NCBI GenBank assembly: GCA_009773455.1
Contig: WSXU01000001.1
Coordinates: 1-64,000 of the forward strand
Length of the DNA stretch: 64,000 nt
DNA from: Bacteroidota bacterium
GTDB taxonomy: Bacteria; Bacteroidota; Bacteroidia; Bacteroidales; Lentimicrobiaceae
Direction of reading: 5' to 3'
Part shown: positions 44,521 to 52,390 of the stretch, in pieces
Layout: each line of letters opens with the position of its first letter
How positions within the stretch are numbered: position 1 is the first letter of the stretch
Notes under the pieces: generated by a model
What the model was told of the DNA's origin: nothing
The model's input: the letters and a program-made list of their open reading frames with translations, nothing else
Databases searched by the model: none
Translations under genes and position numbers: made by a program

Positions 44521-45510
44521 ATGAACACTTTCGGAAGGGTTTTCAGGATCAGTATTTTCGGCGAAAGCCATGGCAACGGCATCGGTGTGGTGATCGATGG
44601 TATACCGGCCGGCATCAGGCTGTCTGAGGAAGATTTTCTCCCTGACCTGTCGCGCCGAAGAAGCGGAGCTGCAGGAACCACCCCCCGAAAAGAACCCGAC
44701 CTGCCAAAGCTGATGAGCGGTACATGGAATGGATTCACTACCGGAGCTCCTTTGGCTGTGTTTTTCGAAAATACCAACACCAGATCGTCCGATTACGATA
44801 AACTGCGCGATATACCACGCCCTGGACATTCCGATTTTACGGCCGGTGTTAAATTCAGGGGTTTTGCCGATCCGCGGGGCGGTGGTCATTTCTCTGGCCG
44901 CATTACCCTCGGGCTGGTTGCGGCAGGTGTAATCGCCAAAAAAATCATTCATCCGGTGGCTATATCATCTCAGATACTCGAACTCGGGGGTGATACAGAT
45001 CCTGACAGGGCAATTGCAAACATAGAAGGTACGGGCGATTCCATCGGAGGGATCATTCAGTGTACTGCAACCCATATGCCCAGGGGATTGGGCGAACCAT
45101 TTTTCGGAAGTGTTGAATCCACCCTGAGCCAGCTGGTTTTCTCTATTCCGGCCATCAAGGGAATAGAATTCGGTTCCGGATTCGGAGCCGCAAAAATGCG
45201 CGGGAGCCAGCACAACGATCCCTATATTTCAACAGACGGCAAAACCCTGTCGAACAACGCCGCAGGGATCAACGGCGGTATAACCAATGGCAACGATCTG
45301 ATTTTCCGGGTGGCTGTTAAGCCCACCTCAAGCATCTCGATTCCGCAGCAGACCATTAACCTGAAAACCGGGCAAATGGAAACCCTGCTGGTTGAAGGCA
45401 GGCACGATGCCTGTATCGCACTGCGCGTTCCTGTAGTGGTAGAAGCAGCCGCAGCCATCGGTCTGGCAGATTTGTTGCTGTTGAATGAAAAACCAGCAAT
45501 TACCCGGTAA
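44521..45510 (+). CDS. aroC: Chorismate synthase, short variant
   Basis: At 329 residues it is shorter than the usual 350-390. It has the N-terminal signature 'FGESHGNGIGVVIDGIPAG', then 'RPGHSDFTAGVKFRGF' and 'RGGGHFSGR'. In the common form the last reads RGGGRSSAR, so this is a recognisable variant at the FMN/EPSP site. Loop sequences elsewhere are shortened. It catalyses EPSP to chorismate and needs reduced FMN. It overlaps the long upstream frame of priA, whose real start is after the aroC stop. Confidence 0.9.
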   Translation: MNTFGRVFRISIFGESHGNGIGVVIDGIPAGIRLSEEDFLPDLSRRRSGAAGTTPRKEPDLPKLMSGTWNGFTTGAPLAVFFENTNTRSSDYDKLRDIPRPGHSDFTAGVKFRGFADPRGGGHFSGRITLGLVAAGVIAKKIIHPVAISSQILELGGDTDPDRAIANIEGTGDSIGGIIQCTATHMPRGLGEPFFGSVESTLSQLVFSIPAIKGIEFGSGFGAAKMRGSQHNDPYISTDGKTLSNNAAGINGGITNGNDLIFRVAVKPTSSISIPQQTINLKTGQMETLLVEGRHDACIALRVPVVVEAAAAIGLADLLLLNEKPAITR

Positions 45511-45518
45511 GAATTGCG

Positions 45519-45526
45519 TAATTTTG
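45519..45526 (+). promoter_or_regulatory. -7 promoter element for priA
   Basis: TAATTTTG, an exact TAnnTTTG match, lies just after the aroC stop and 30 bp before ATG 45557. It supports a separate transcript for priA and the later start. Confidence 0.5.
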
Positions 45527-45556
45527 GGTTTTAATCATTCCTCCCCCAACCTTCCG

Positions 45557-48058
45557 ATGCCCGAAGAATACATCACCCTGTTTGCCGAAGTATTGTTGCC
45601 GCTGCCGGTCAGGGGTTACTTCACCTATCGGATCCCGCAGGAACTGGACCACGAAGTTGCACCGGGTATGCGGGTTGTTGTCCAGTTCGGAACCAAAAAA
45701 TTCTATACCGGCCTTGTCAGGCGTGTTCACAACAAGCCACCCCAGGTGTTATCCATAAAATACGTACTTTCTGTCATCGATCCGCTGCCGGTGGTAAACG
45801 AAAGGCAGTTTGCCCTGTGGGAATGGATGGCCAATTATTATATGTGTACTGCCGGTGAGGTAATGAATGCGGCCATGCCATCGGCTTACAAACTGGCCAG
45901 CGAAACCCGCGTGATCCTTGACCCTGAATATGTCAAAGATACCGGTGTACTTAATGACCGGGAGTTTCAGGTTGTGGAAGCCCTCGACATGCGGAAGATC
46001 CTGACGCTGACCGACATCAGCCGAATCATAGGCATCGCCAAAGTGGTTCCTATGGTGAAAACCATGATCGAGAAAGGCATCCTGAGGGTAGAGGAAGAGA
46101 TCACCGAAAGATACAAACCACGTACTGAAACCTGTATCCGGTTGTCGGAGGCTTACAGGGATGAAACTGAAATGAATGCCGTGATGGACAAGCTGAACCG
46201 CAGGGCTTTCAAGCAGCTTCAGGTATTGATGTCATTTATTAATCTTTCGCGTTGCTATTCAGACAATGAGAAAGAAGTGCTGAAACAGGAATTGCTCAAA
46301 ATGCCGGGAGCATCGGTTGCCCAGCTGGATGGCCTGATAAAAAAAGGCATTCTTGAAGCCTATCCCCGCAATGTCAGCCGCCTGTTGCATACCGATGCCA
46401 TTGCTTTAGCAGAGGATGTGTTACTGGCACCAAACCAGCAACTGGCGTTCGATGAGCTTAAATCTTATCTCAACGGAAACCAGGTGGTGCTCCTTAAAGG
46501 GGTAACTTCCAGCGGGAAGACTGAAATCTATATCAGGCTGATCAATGAAGTGATTGCACAGGGCAAGCAGGTTCTTTACCTGCTGCCTGAAATCGCCCTT
46601 ACTACCCAGATCATCAGGCGGCTTCAGAAATATTTCGGGGCGGCTGTCGGGGTTTACCATTCCCGTTACAACGAATCGGAAAGGGTTGAGATCTGGAACA
46701 AAGCCAACCTGCCCCTGGCCGGGCAGTCGGGACAGCAACCCTACAAGGTTTTGCTGGGCGCCCGATCAGCGCTGTTCCTTCCGTTTACCGACCTCGGACT
46801 GATCATCGTGGATGAGGAACACGACACCTCCTACAAGCAGAACGATCCGGCCCCACGATACAATGCCCGCGATGCGGCGGCTGTTCTTGGACAAATACAC
46901 AATGCCCCGGTGCTGTTGGGATCGGCAACACCTTCCATCGAGAGTTTTTTCAATACCCAGCAGAAAAAATACAGGGTTGTGGAACTGAACGAGCGCTACG
47001 GCGGGCTTCAGATGCCTGAAATCAGGATTATTGACATCCGCGAGGAAACTAAAAACAAGCGGATGAAATCGCATTTCTCTCAGCAATTGCTTGATGGTGT
47101 CGGAACCGCCCTCAAAGCAGGTGAGCAGGTCATTCTTTTCCAGAACCGGCGCGGGTTCTCACTACGTCTCGAATGCGACACCTGTCATTACACCCCTCAA
47201 TGTGTAAACTGCGATGTTACACTGATTTATCATAAGCAGATCAACCTGCTGAAATGTCATTACTGTGGCTATTCCGTTCAGGTTCCGTCCAGATGCCCCG
47301 AATGCAGCAGTCCGGCAATAAAGATGAAGGGGTTCGGCACCGAAAAGGTTGAAGAGGAACTGGGGGTATTGTTCCCTGAAGCCGTCATCGGCCGTATGGA
47401 TCTCGATACAACCCGCACCAAATATGCCTACCAAAAGATTATAGGTGAATTCGAGAGCGGGAAGATTGACATCCTTGTCGGGACCCAGATGGTCACCAAA
47501 GGCCTCGATTTCGATAATGTCAGCCTGGTCGGGGTACTGTATGCCGATGGTATGCTCAGTTATCCCGATTTCAGAGCTTTTGAACGAAGTTATCAGCTGA
47601 TGGCACAGGTGAGTGGCAGAGCCGGCCGTAAAAACAAACAGGGACTGGTGATGATCCAGACGTACAATCCGAAACATCCTTTGTTGCAGTGGGTGGTCGA
47701 TGATAATTACATGGCCATGTTCACACAGCAGATCCGGGACCGTTATACATTCAAATATCCGCCGTTTTACCGTATGCTTGAGGTTTCACTCCGGCACAAG
47801 GATTATGAAGTGCTCAACAGGGCCGCCAATATGCTGGCCGGGATGCTGAAACCATTTTACGGAAAACTGCTTCTGGGACCCGAATACCCCAATGTAGCCA
47901 GAATCCGGAACCTGTATATTAAAAATATCATTTTGAAAATGGGGAAAGGTAAGGAAGCGGCCCAGCTCAAATTTGAGACTTCACGCCAGATAGAGAAATT
48001 CCTTGAATTACCCGACTTTAAAAGCGTGAGGATCCAGGTAAATGTAGATCCGATGTAA
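45557..48058 (+). CDS. priA: Primosomal replication-restart helicase PriA
   Basis: The open frame reaches back to 45485, inside aroC, but the promoter at 45519 and the family N-terminus (MPEEYITLFAEVLLPLPVRGYFTYRIP) favour ATG 45557: 833 residues. An N-terminal 3'-DNA-binding domain and winged helix come first. The SF2 helicase core has 'GVTSSGKTEIY' (Walker A), 'DEEHD' (Walker B), 'LLGSATPS' and 'QVSGRAGR'. Eight zinc cysteines sit between the helicase lobes (CDTC...CVNC...CHYC...CPEC). It reloads the replisome at collapsed forks. Confidence 0.94.
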   Translation: MPEEYITLFAEVLLPLPVRGYFTYRIPQELDHEVAPGMRVVVQFGTKKFYTGLVRRVHNKPPQVLSIKYVLSVIDPLPVVNERQFALWEWMANYYMCTAGEVMNAAMPSAYKLASETRVILDPEYVKDTGVLNDREFQVVEALDMRKILTLTDISRIIGIAKVVPMVKTMIEKGILRVEEEITERYKPRTETCIRLSEAYRDETEMNAVMDKLNRRAFKQLQVLMSFINLSRCYSDNEKEVLKQELLKMPGASVAQLDGLIKKGILEAYPRNVSRLLHTDAIALAEDVLLAPNQQLAFDELKSYLNGNQVVLLKGVTSSGKTEIYIRLINEVIAQGKQVLYLLPEIALTTQIIRRLQKYFGAAVGVYHSRYNESERVEIWNKANLPLAGQSGQQPYKVLLGARSALFLPFTDLGLIIVDEEHDTSYKQNDPAPRYNARDAAAVLGQIHNAPVLLGSATPSIESFFNTQQKKYRVVELNERYGGLQMPEIRIIDIREETKNKRMKSHFSQQLLDGVGTALKAGEQVILFQNRRGFSLRLECDTCHYTPQCVNCDVTLIYHKQINLLKCHYCGYSVQVPSRCPECSSPAIKMKGFGTEKVEEELGVLFPEAVIGRMDLDTTRTKYAYQKIIGEFESGKIDILVGTQMVTKGLDFDNVSLVGVLYADGMLSYPDFRAFERSYQLMAQVSGRAGRKNKQGLVMIQTYNPKHPLLQWVVDDNYMAMFTQQIRDRYTFKYPPFYRMLEVSLRHKDYEVLNRAANMLAGMLKPFYGKLLLGPEYPNVARIRNLYIKNIILKMGKGKEAAQLKFETSRQIEKFLELPDFKSVRIQVNVDPM

Positions 48059-48101
48059 TCGGCGATTCATACCATCAGGAAAGAACCAGAAACCGGAAAT
48101 C

Positions 48102-48137
48102 AGATATTAGAAATTAGATATTAGAAATTAGATATTA
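48102..48137. repeat. Heptamer array AGATATT/AGAAATT
   Basis: The heptamers AGATATT and AGAAATT alternate exactly for five units plus one base. The array lies between the convergent priA and DivIC-like genes and touches the stop codon of the latter. Confidence 0.8.
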
Positions 48138-48443
48138 CCTCTCCTCCGCTTCCTTCTCTTCTACAATCAGGTATATATCCTCATTGTCCTTTTTCATGAG
48201 GTATTTCTCGCGGGCAAATTTCTGAAGTGTGACAGAATCGGTGAGGATGTCATGGATGGCGGTGCTGTCGCTCTTAATTTCTTTGATATAGAACTCTTTC
48301 TGCTGACGTTGTTCATTAAGGATACTGCCAAGCTCAATCTGTGCAATGAAATTATTGCGGTCGAAAAATATCAGCCATACCAGCAGGGTAAATCCTGCAA
48401 TAACATATTTATTACGAAAAAATGGAGGAATCCGCTGCCACAT
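48135..48443 (-). CDS. DivIC/FtsB-like septum formation initiator
   Basis: This 102-residue bitopic protein has one membrane helix near 13-29 ('YVIAGFTLLVWLIFF') followed by an extracytoplasmic coiled coil (about 35-75) and an acidic tail. 'LQKFAREKYLMKKDNEDIYLI' is the typical end motif of DivIC/FtsB proteins, which link early and late divisome parts. An exact -7 element lies about 20 bp upstream. Confidence 0.88.
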   Translation of the reverse strand: MWQRIPPFFRNKYVIAGFTLLVWLIFFDRNNFIAQIELGSILNEQRQQKEFYIKEIKSDSTAIHDILTDSVTLQKFAREKYLMKKDNEDIYLIVEEKEAEER

Positions 48444-48462
48444 GATGATGAAAGTTCCTACA

Positions 48463-48470
48463 CAAAAATA
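48463..48470 (-). promoter_or_regulatory. -7 promoter element for the DivIC-like gene
   Basis: The minus strand reads TATTTTTG, an exact TAnnTTTG match, 20 bp before the ATG. Confidence 0.45.
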
Positions 48471-48565
48471 GTCAGAATTTTACTTATTCCGAGACCGAAA
48501 ATAAATAAACTGATAAAAATAAAAACTCTTCCGGAACCCGATGCGATCTTCAAAAAGGCAAATTT

Positions 48566-48607
48566 CAATTGTCAACTGCCAACTTTCCAGCGTCTACCCT
48601 CCAACGT
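48566..48607. repeat. Degenerate heptamer array
   Basis: CAATTGT, CAACTGC, CAACTTT, CCAGCGT, CTACCCT and CCAACGT follow in strict 7-bp phase. It lies in the 320-bp spacer between the DivIC-like and HD-domain genes, which otherwise has no gene. Confidence 0.6.
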
Positions 48608-48685
48608 CAAACAAAACACTAAAAAACTGTTCTGACGGACTTACTGATTAAGCATATCGTCCTGAAACATGTCTAAGTTTCCTGT

Positions 48686-48757
48686 CTCCATATCTCTATG
48701 TCTCATTGTTTCCGTGTCCCCTAACCTCACTGTCTCCGTGTCCCCTTGTCCCATTTT
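48686..48757. repeat. Degenerate octamer array
   Basis: Nine 8-bp units in phase: CTCCATAT, CTCTATGT, CTCATTGT, TTCCGTGT, CCCCTAAC, CTCACTGT, CTCCGTGT, CCCCTTGT, CCCATTTT. It is the only array here with period 8, and ends just before the HD-domain gene stop. Confidence 0.65.
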
Positions 48758-48763
48758 CCCAAT

Positions 48764-49324
48764 TCAGAGTCCGATCTCCTCAGCAATCCCTGCCATTGCA
48801 GCAACAGCCAGGGCAGCAAATTCATCGAGCGGAATGCCGATTTTTTCACATTCAAGGATATTCTCTCTTTTTACAGAGGCGGCAAATGCCTTTTCCTTCA
48901 TACGTTTCACAACCGACTTCGGCTTCACGGAAGCCACCTTCCTGTCGGGATAAACCATGGCAGTCGCAGTAATCAGTCCGGTAATGGTTTCACCACAGGC
49001 CAGCGCATACTGAAATTCCTTTGAGCGTTCAATGCCGGTGGCCATTTCATTGTGCATTCTGATGGCATCAATTACTTCTGCATCCACACCCATACCGGAA
49101 AGTATCCGGGCTGTCTCCAGGGCATGGACCGCAGGTTCAGCGTGGGTAATTTCCACATCCAGATCATGGAGCAATCCGGCCTGCCCCCATTTCTCTGTAT
49201 CCCGGCCAAGTCTTTCAGCCAATGCCTTCATAACTGCCTCAGAAGCCAGCGAATGGGCTATCATACGGTCATTTTTAACATATTGGTGAAGCAACCTGAG
49301 GGCTTCTTCTCTGGCTAACAACAT
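48764..49324 (-). CDS. HDIG/HD-domain phosphohydrolase-like protein
   Basis: At 186 residues it carries a metal-dependent HD domain: 'HSLASEAVM', the 'LLHDLDVE' HD doublet (about 52-59), and later 'AIRMHNE' with another His. The C-terminal 60 residues are helical. Small HDIG proteins of this kind are widespread and usually annotated only by domain; nucleotide phosphohydrolase activity is likely, but the substrate is unknown. Cytosolic. The start at the ATG at 49324 is uncontested. Confidence 0.8.
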   Translation of the reverse strand: MLLAREEALRLLHQYVKNDRMIAHSLASEAVMKALAERLGRDTEKWGQAGLLHDLDVEITHAEPAVHALETARILSGMGVDAEVIDAIRMHNEMATGIERSKEFQYALACGETITGLITATAMVYPDRKVASVKPKSVVKRMKEKAFAASVKRENILECEKIGIPLDEFAALAVAAMAGIAEEIGL

Positions 49325-49331
49325 AAATGGA

Positions 49332-49352
49332 ATTTCTAATTACTAATTTCTA
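49332..49352. repeat. Short heptamer array ATTTCTA/ATTACTA
   Basis: Three units, ATTTCTA, ATTACTA, ATTTCTA, lie directly upstream of the HD-domain gene start. Confidence 0.6.
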
Positions 49353-49391
49353 AAAATCTGATGTCAGATGTCTGACCTACCAGCCGGCTCA

Positions 49392-49493
49392 CCCGCCAAA
49401 GTCGGGTAAACTTTTTACTTTGATCCCGCCAAAGGCGCGTATACTTTGAGCTTTGAACTTTGAGCCTTGAACTTTGAACTTTATACTTTGAGC
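49392..49493. repeat. Heptamer array interrupted by a CCCGCC-AAA-GGCGCG element
   Basis: A palindrome-like CCCGCC-AAA-GTCGGG (49392-49406) is followed by AACTTTT and TACTTTG. A second element, CCCGCC-AAA-GGCGCG (49425-49439), comes next. Heptamers then resume (TACTTTG, AGCTTTG, AACTTTG, AGCCTTG, AACTTTG, AACTTTA, TACTTTG) up to the stop of the MOSC-Mog gene. Confidence 0.8.
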
Positions 49494-49496
49494 TTC

Positions 49497-50420
49497 TTAA
49501 TGCAGGTCCAGTCCGTTAAGCATATAAATGCTGTGCCGGATGGTTTTGGTAATCTCGGCCATGTATTCTTCCACAGCCCTTACACTTCCCGGAAGGGTAT
49601 AGACCAGGGTATGTCCGGATACACCGGCAACACTGCGACTGACCAATGCATTGGGCTTTTCAGCACCGTATTTAAGCCTGATCAGGTCCATGATACCGGG
49701 GATCTCTTTATCAAGCATTGGCTTCACAACATCCACGGTAATATCGCGTGGTCCGATGCCTGTTCCACCCGTGGTGATCAGGATATCCGTTCCGCCGAGT
49801 TCAGTGAGCTGCTGTGTGAGCTGCTTGGCATCATCAGGAATAACCACACCTTCAATTTCCGACCTCCAGCCCAGACCATTGAAGAAATCTTCCATCAGCT
49901 GTTTTACCCTGGGTCCGCTCCTGTCTTCATATTCACCGGCACTTGCACGATCGCTCAGGGTAATCACCTTAACCCTGAAAATCCTTGGTTGATAGAGAAT
50001 GGCATCACCTGCCTGCACTGGTCCGGCTTTCAGCACCCGGCAAAAGATTCCTTCTTTTGGCATAACACAGTTCCCCACTTCCCTGTAGATGGCACAACTG
50101 TCACCATGACATTTTTTTCCGATCTGGGTCACTTCCAGCAAGGCCTCACCTATTTTGAACCAGTCGAGTGGATGGGTTTCGTAAAGTATGATTCCTTCCG
50201 TAGTTATATTTTCGGCAAACTCTCCATATTTCAGCGGCCTTTTCGCCTGCAATTCAAATTTCCTGAAGCTTTCGGTTCCCAGCAGGCTCACCTGGCGATG
50301 CCAGTTGCCTGAATGGGCATCACCCTGAACCCCGGTGGCATTCAGCTCAATCCGGGCAACTGGCTCCTTTACCGTTCCCTTCCTTTCAGACTTATTGACT
50401 GATATTACTTTGATTTCCAT
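49497..50420 (-). CDS. MOSC-MogA/MoaB fusion protein (molybdenum cofactor)
   Basis: The 307-residue protein joins two cofactor domains. The N-terminal MOSC domain (about 1-145) has the conserved cysteine in 'GKKCHGD' (Cys104), used for sulfur or cofactor handling. The C-terminal MoaB/Mog domain (about 148-307) has 'TLSDRAS', 'TTGGTGIGPRD' (216-226) and 'LPGS', the molybdopterin-adenylylating family. It is the last gene of the operon moeA-moaA-moaC-membrane protein-this gene. It probably activates molybdopterin with AMP before MoeA inserts Mo. Confidence 0.9.
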   Translation of the reverse strand: MEIKVISVNKSERKGTVKEPVARIELNATGVQGDAHSGNWHRQVSLLGTESFRKFELQAKRPLKYGEFAENITTEGIILYETHPLDWFKIGEALLEVTQIGKKCHGDSCAIYREVGNCVMPKEGIFCRVLKAGPVQAGDAILYQPRIFRVKVITLSDRASAGEYEDRSGPRVKQLMEDFFNGLGWRSEIEGVVIPDDAKQLTQQLTELGGTDILITTGGTGIGPRDITVDVVKPMLDKEIPGIMDLIRLKYGAEKPNALVSRSVAGVSGHTLVYTLPGSVRAVEEYMAEITKTIRHSIYMLNGLDLH

Positions 50421-50446
50421 TCGTCATTTTATTTCAGGTAAACAAA

Positions 50447-50920
50447 CTAAGCTTCTTTCCCGCAATCGCCGGGAATATTCCCATCATAAATAATTCCCGC
50501 ATTTAAAAACATCAGGGCCGACAACAGCAGTGAACCTCCGAGGGCAATGTAGAAAATGCCCTGTAAGAACAAAGGCAACAGGTGAAACCGAGCAAACAGG
50601 ATACCCATGGATGACATCATGGCAATCAACAGGTAGCTTTTCCATCCGAAGAAAGCAAAAATACAGGGATTTTGCTGCCTCAGACAGGCGATACGCCGTA
50701 TATATTTCCGGCTTACCCTTAAAAAAATAAAGTTGAAAAACACGGCCAGCCCGGCCATACCGAGAATAATCACCTCCCACAGCGGAAACGGAGATTCCGG
50801 CGCAAACCTGATGGCCAGCAACAAAACCCTGTAAGCCGCAAAACCCCAGACCAACGCGGCGACGAAAAACAACCACCGCTTGGGGACTGATGGTTTCAGT
50901 AGCAGGAATTTATTTGCCAT
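50447..50920 (-). CDS. Four-helix membrane protein of the molybdenum-cofactor operon, function unknown
   Basis: This 157-residue protein has four hydrophobic helices (about 17-37, 48-68, 92-108, 112-138) with short basic loops such as 'RVSRKYIRRIACLRQ' on the cytosolic side. I recognise no family. It starts 14 bp downstream of moaC and ends 26 bp before the MOSC-Mog gene, so it is co-transcribed with them. A membrane role in molybdate metabolism is only suggested by this position. Confidence 0.7.
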   Translation of the reverse strand: MANKFLLLKPSVPKRWLFFVAALVWGFAAYRVLLLAIRFAPESPFPLWEVIILGMAGLAVFFNFIFLRVSRKYIRRIACLRQQNPCIFAFFGWKSYLLIAMMSSMGILFARFHLLPLFLQGIFYIALGGSLLLSALMFLNAGIIYDGNIPGDCGKEA

Positions 50921-50934
50921 CCTGTTTATTATTA

Positions 50935-51393
50935 TCAGAAATCAGTTTTGGTTTTCTCCGTCAGACGGATATCACCGAGAACCATAGCCTTGTCAACAGC
51001 CTTGCACATATCGTAAATGGTCAGCAAAGCTAAACTCACAGCTGTAAGGGCTTCCATCTCAACACCGGTCTGACCAGCACATTTTACCAGTGACGTTACT
51101 TCAACCCCGGTTTCATTCAGTATAGCCTTCACCTGAACTTTTGTCAGCTGAAGCGGATGGCAAAGCGGGATCAGCCGGCTGGTTTCCTTGGCCGCCTGAA
51201 TTCCGGCTATTTCCGCGAAGGTCAGCACATCCCCCTTATTCATCTCATTCTCCCTGATGAGCCGGATGGTTTCTGCTGCCAGTGATATACTACCCGAAGC
51301 AGTGGCCATTCTTTGCTGTATGGGTTTGCTGCCAACATCCACCATATTGGCTTTGCCCTTATCGTCGGTATGTGAGAATTTCTTTGTGTTCAT
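50935..51393 (-). CDS. moaC: Cyclic pyranopterin monophosphate synthase
   Basis: TTG at 51417 opens the frame, but ATG at 51393 gives the usual N-terminus (MNTKKFSHTDDKGKANMVDV), 152 residues. 'IPLCHPLQLT' with Cys and His, 'AGQTGVEMEALTAVS' and 'DKAMVLGDIRL' are the conserved active-site segments. MoaC completes conversion of the MoaA product to cyclic pyranopterin monophosphate. Immediately after comes the membrane protein gene. Confidence 0.93.
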   Translation of the reverse strand: MNTKKFSHTDDKGKANMVDVGSKPIQQRMATASGSISLAAETIRLIRENEMNKGDVLTFAEIAGIQAAKETSRLIPLCHPLQLTKVQVKAILNETGVEVTSLVKCAGQTGVEMEALTAVSLALLTIYDMCKAVDKAMVLGDIRLTEKTKTDF

Positions 51394-51589
51394 ATCCAGG
51401 TTATGTTCCAGATTCAATTAATTATTATTCAAAACAAGGCTGCTTTATTTAACGGATCGAATAAGTGGGGAGTGCTTAATTCGCTCTATCGCTTACTTTC
51501 TCTCCATCGCTGTCTTTCGCCCCAACGCCCCATCACCCATTCTCACCAACCAACCTCTGATACCTTCTCAATCTGCAGGATAAGCCCGG

Positions 51590-52390
51590 TTACCCCCCGA
51601 TATTATAAAACTCTCCTTTTATATTCACACTCCCGCATGCCGGTTTGTTCTCCAGCGCCATCTTAATGGCCCTTTCCGGACCTAACTCCCGTACGTCATA
51701 TTCCTGGTTACCAAAAAGGCAGGGTAGTATTTTACCATTTGCGGTCAGGCGTAAACGGTTGCAGGAACTGCAATCGCCGCCCGAACCACCTTCAACCACC
51801 GAGAAATGCCCTTCGGTCAGGCTCATCTGGTGGATAAAACGGGCTTCAAGGCCATTCTGCCTGCAATATTCTGATATAATTTTTGCATCCGGCTCATCCG
51901 AAGAATGCTGAACAACACAGTTGATCTTCACAGGATAGAGACCAGCTTCTTTTGCAGCTTCAATGCCCGTCAGCACTTCGATGATGGAACCACCACGGGT
52001 TAACATGCGGTATTTTGTTCCATCCATGGTATCCAGACTGATGTTGACCCTGTTAAGTCCTGCCTTTTTCAGCTCACCGGCATAACGCCCCAGCAGGGTG
52101 CCATTGGTGGTCATCGACAGATCCACTATGCCGGGAATGGCTGCGAGCATCCCCACCAGGTCAGCAATCCCCTTTCGTACCAGGGGTTCGCCTCCGGTGA
52201 TGCGCACCTTGTTGATTCCCATCTTTACAGCTATCCTGGCAACCCTGGCAATCTCTTCAAAAGAGAGTATTTCGCTATGCTGCAGCATGTTAATACCTTC
52301 CTCAGGCATGCAGTAAATGCAGCGAAGATTACACCGGTCCGTAACCGAAATCCGAAGGTAGTTGATCCTTCTGTCAAAGCTGTCGTACAT
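51590..52390 (-). CDS. moaA: GTP 3',8-cyclase, short form
   Basis: At 266 residues it is about 60 shorter than the usual 325-330. The radical-SAM site is intact (C20xxxC24xxC27 in 'DRCNLRCIYC'). So are the GTP-side second cluster cysteines (C207, C210, C224 in 'CSSCNRLRLTANGKILPC') and the C-terminal Gly-Gly needed by MoaA. The missing part is the segment between the 'FIHQM' strand and the second cluster. It overlaps the moeA 3' end by 17 bp, so the two are translationally coupled. It makes the first committed intermediate of molybdopterin with MoaC. Confidence 0.88.
   Translation of the reverse strand: MYDSFDRRINYLRISVTDRCNLRCIYCMPEEGINMLQHSEILSFEEIARVARIAVKMGINKVRITGGEPLVRKGIADLVGMLAAIPGIVDLSMTTNGTLLGRYAGELKKAGLNRVNISLDTMDGTKYRMLTRGGSIIEVLTGIEAAKEAGLYPVKINCVVQHSSDEPDAKIISEYCRQNGLEARFIHQMSLTEGHFSVVEGGSGGDCSSCNRLRLTANGKILPCLFGNQEYDVRELGPERAIKMALENKPACGSVNIKGEFYNIGG

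Noticed and set aside
45485-45556. priA start at 45485 inside aroC
   Set aside because: The -7 element at 45519 lies after it and the family N-terminus begins at 45557.
50484-50876. Alternative minus-strand frame overlapping the four-helix membrane protein gene
   Set aside because: It is a shadow of that gene; the hydrophobic four-helix pattern is only in the 50447-50920 frame.
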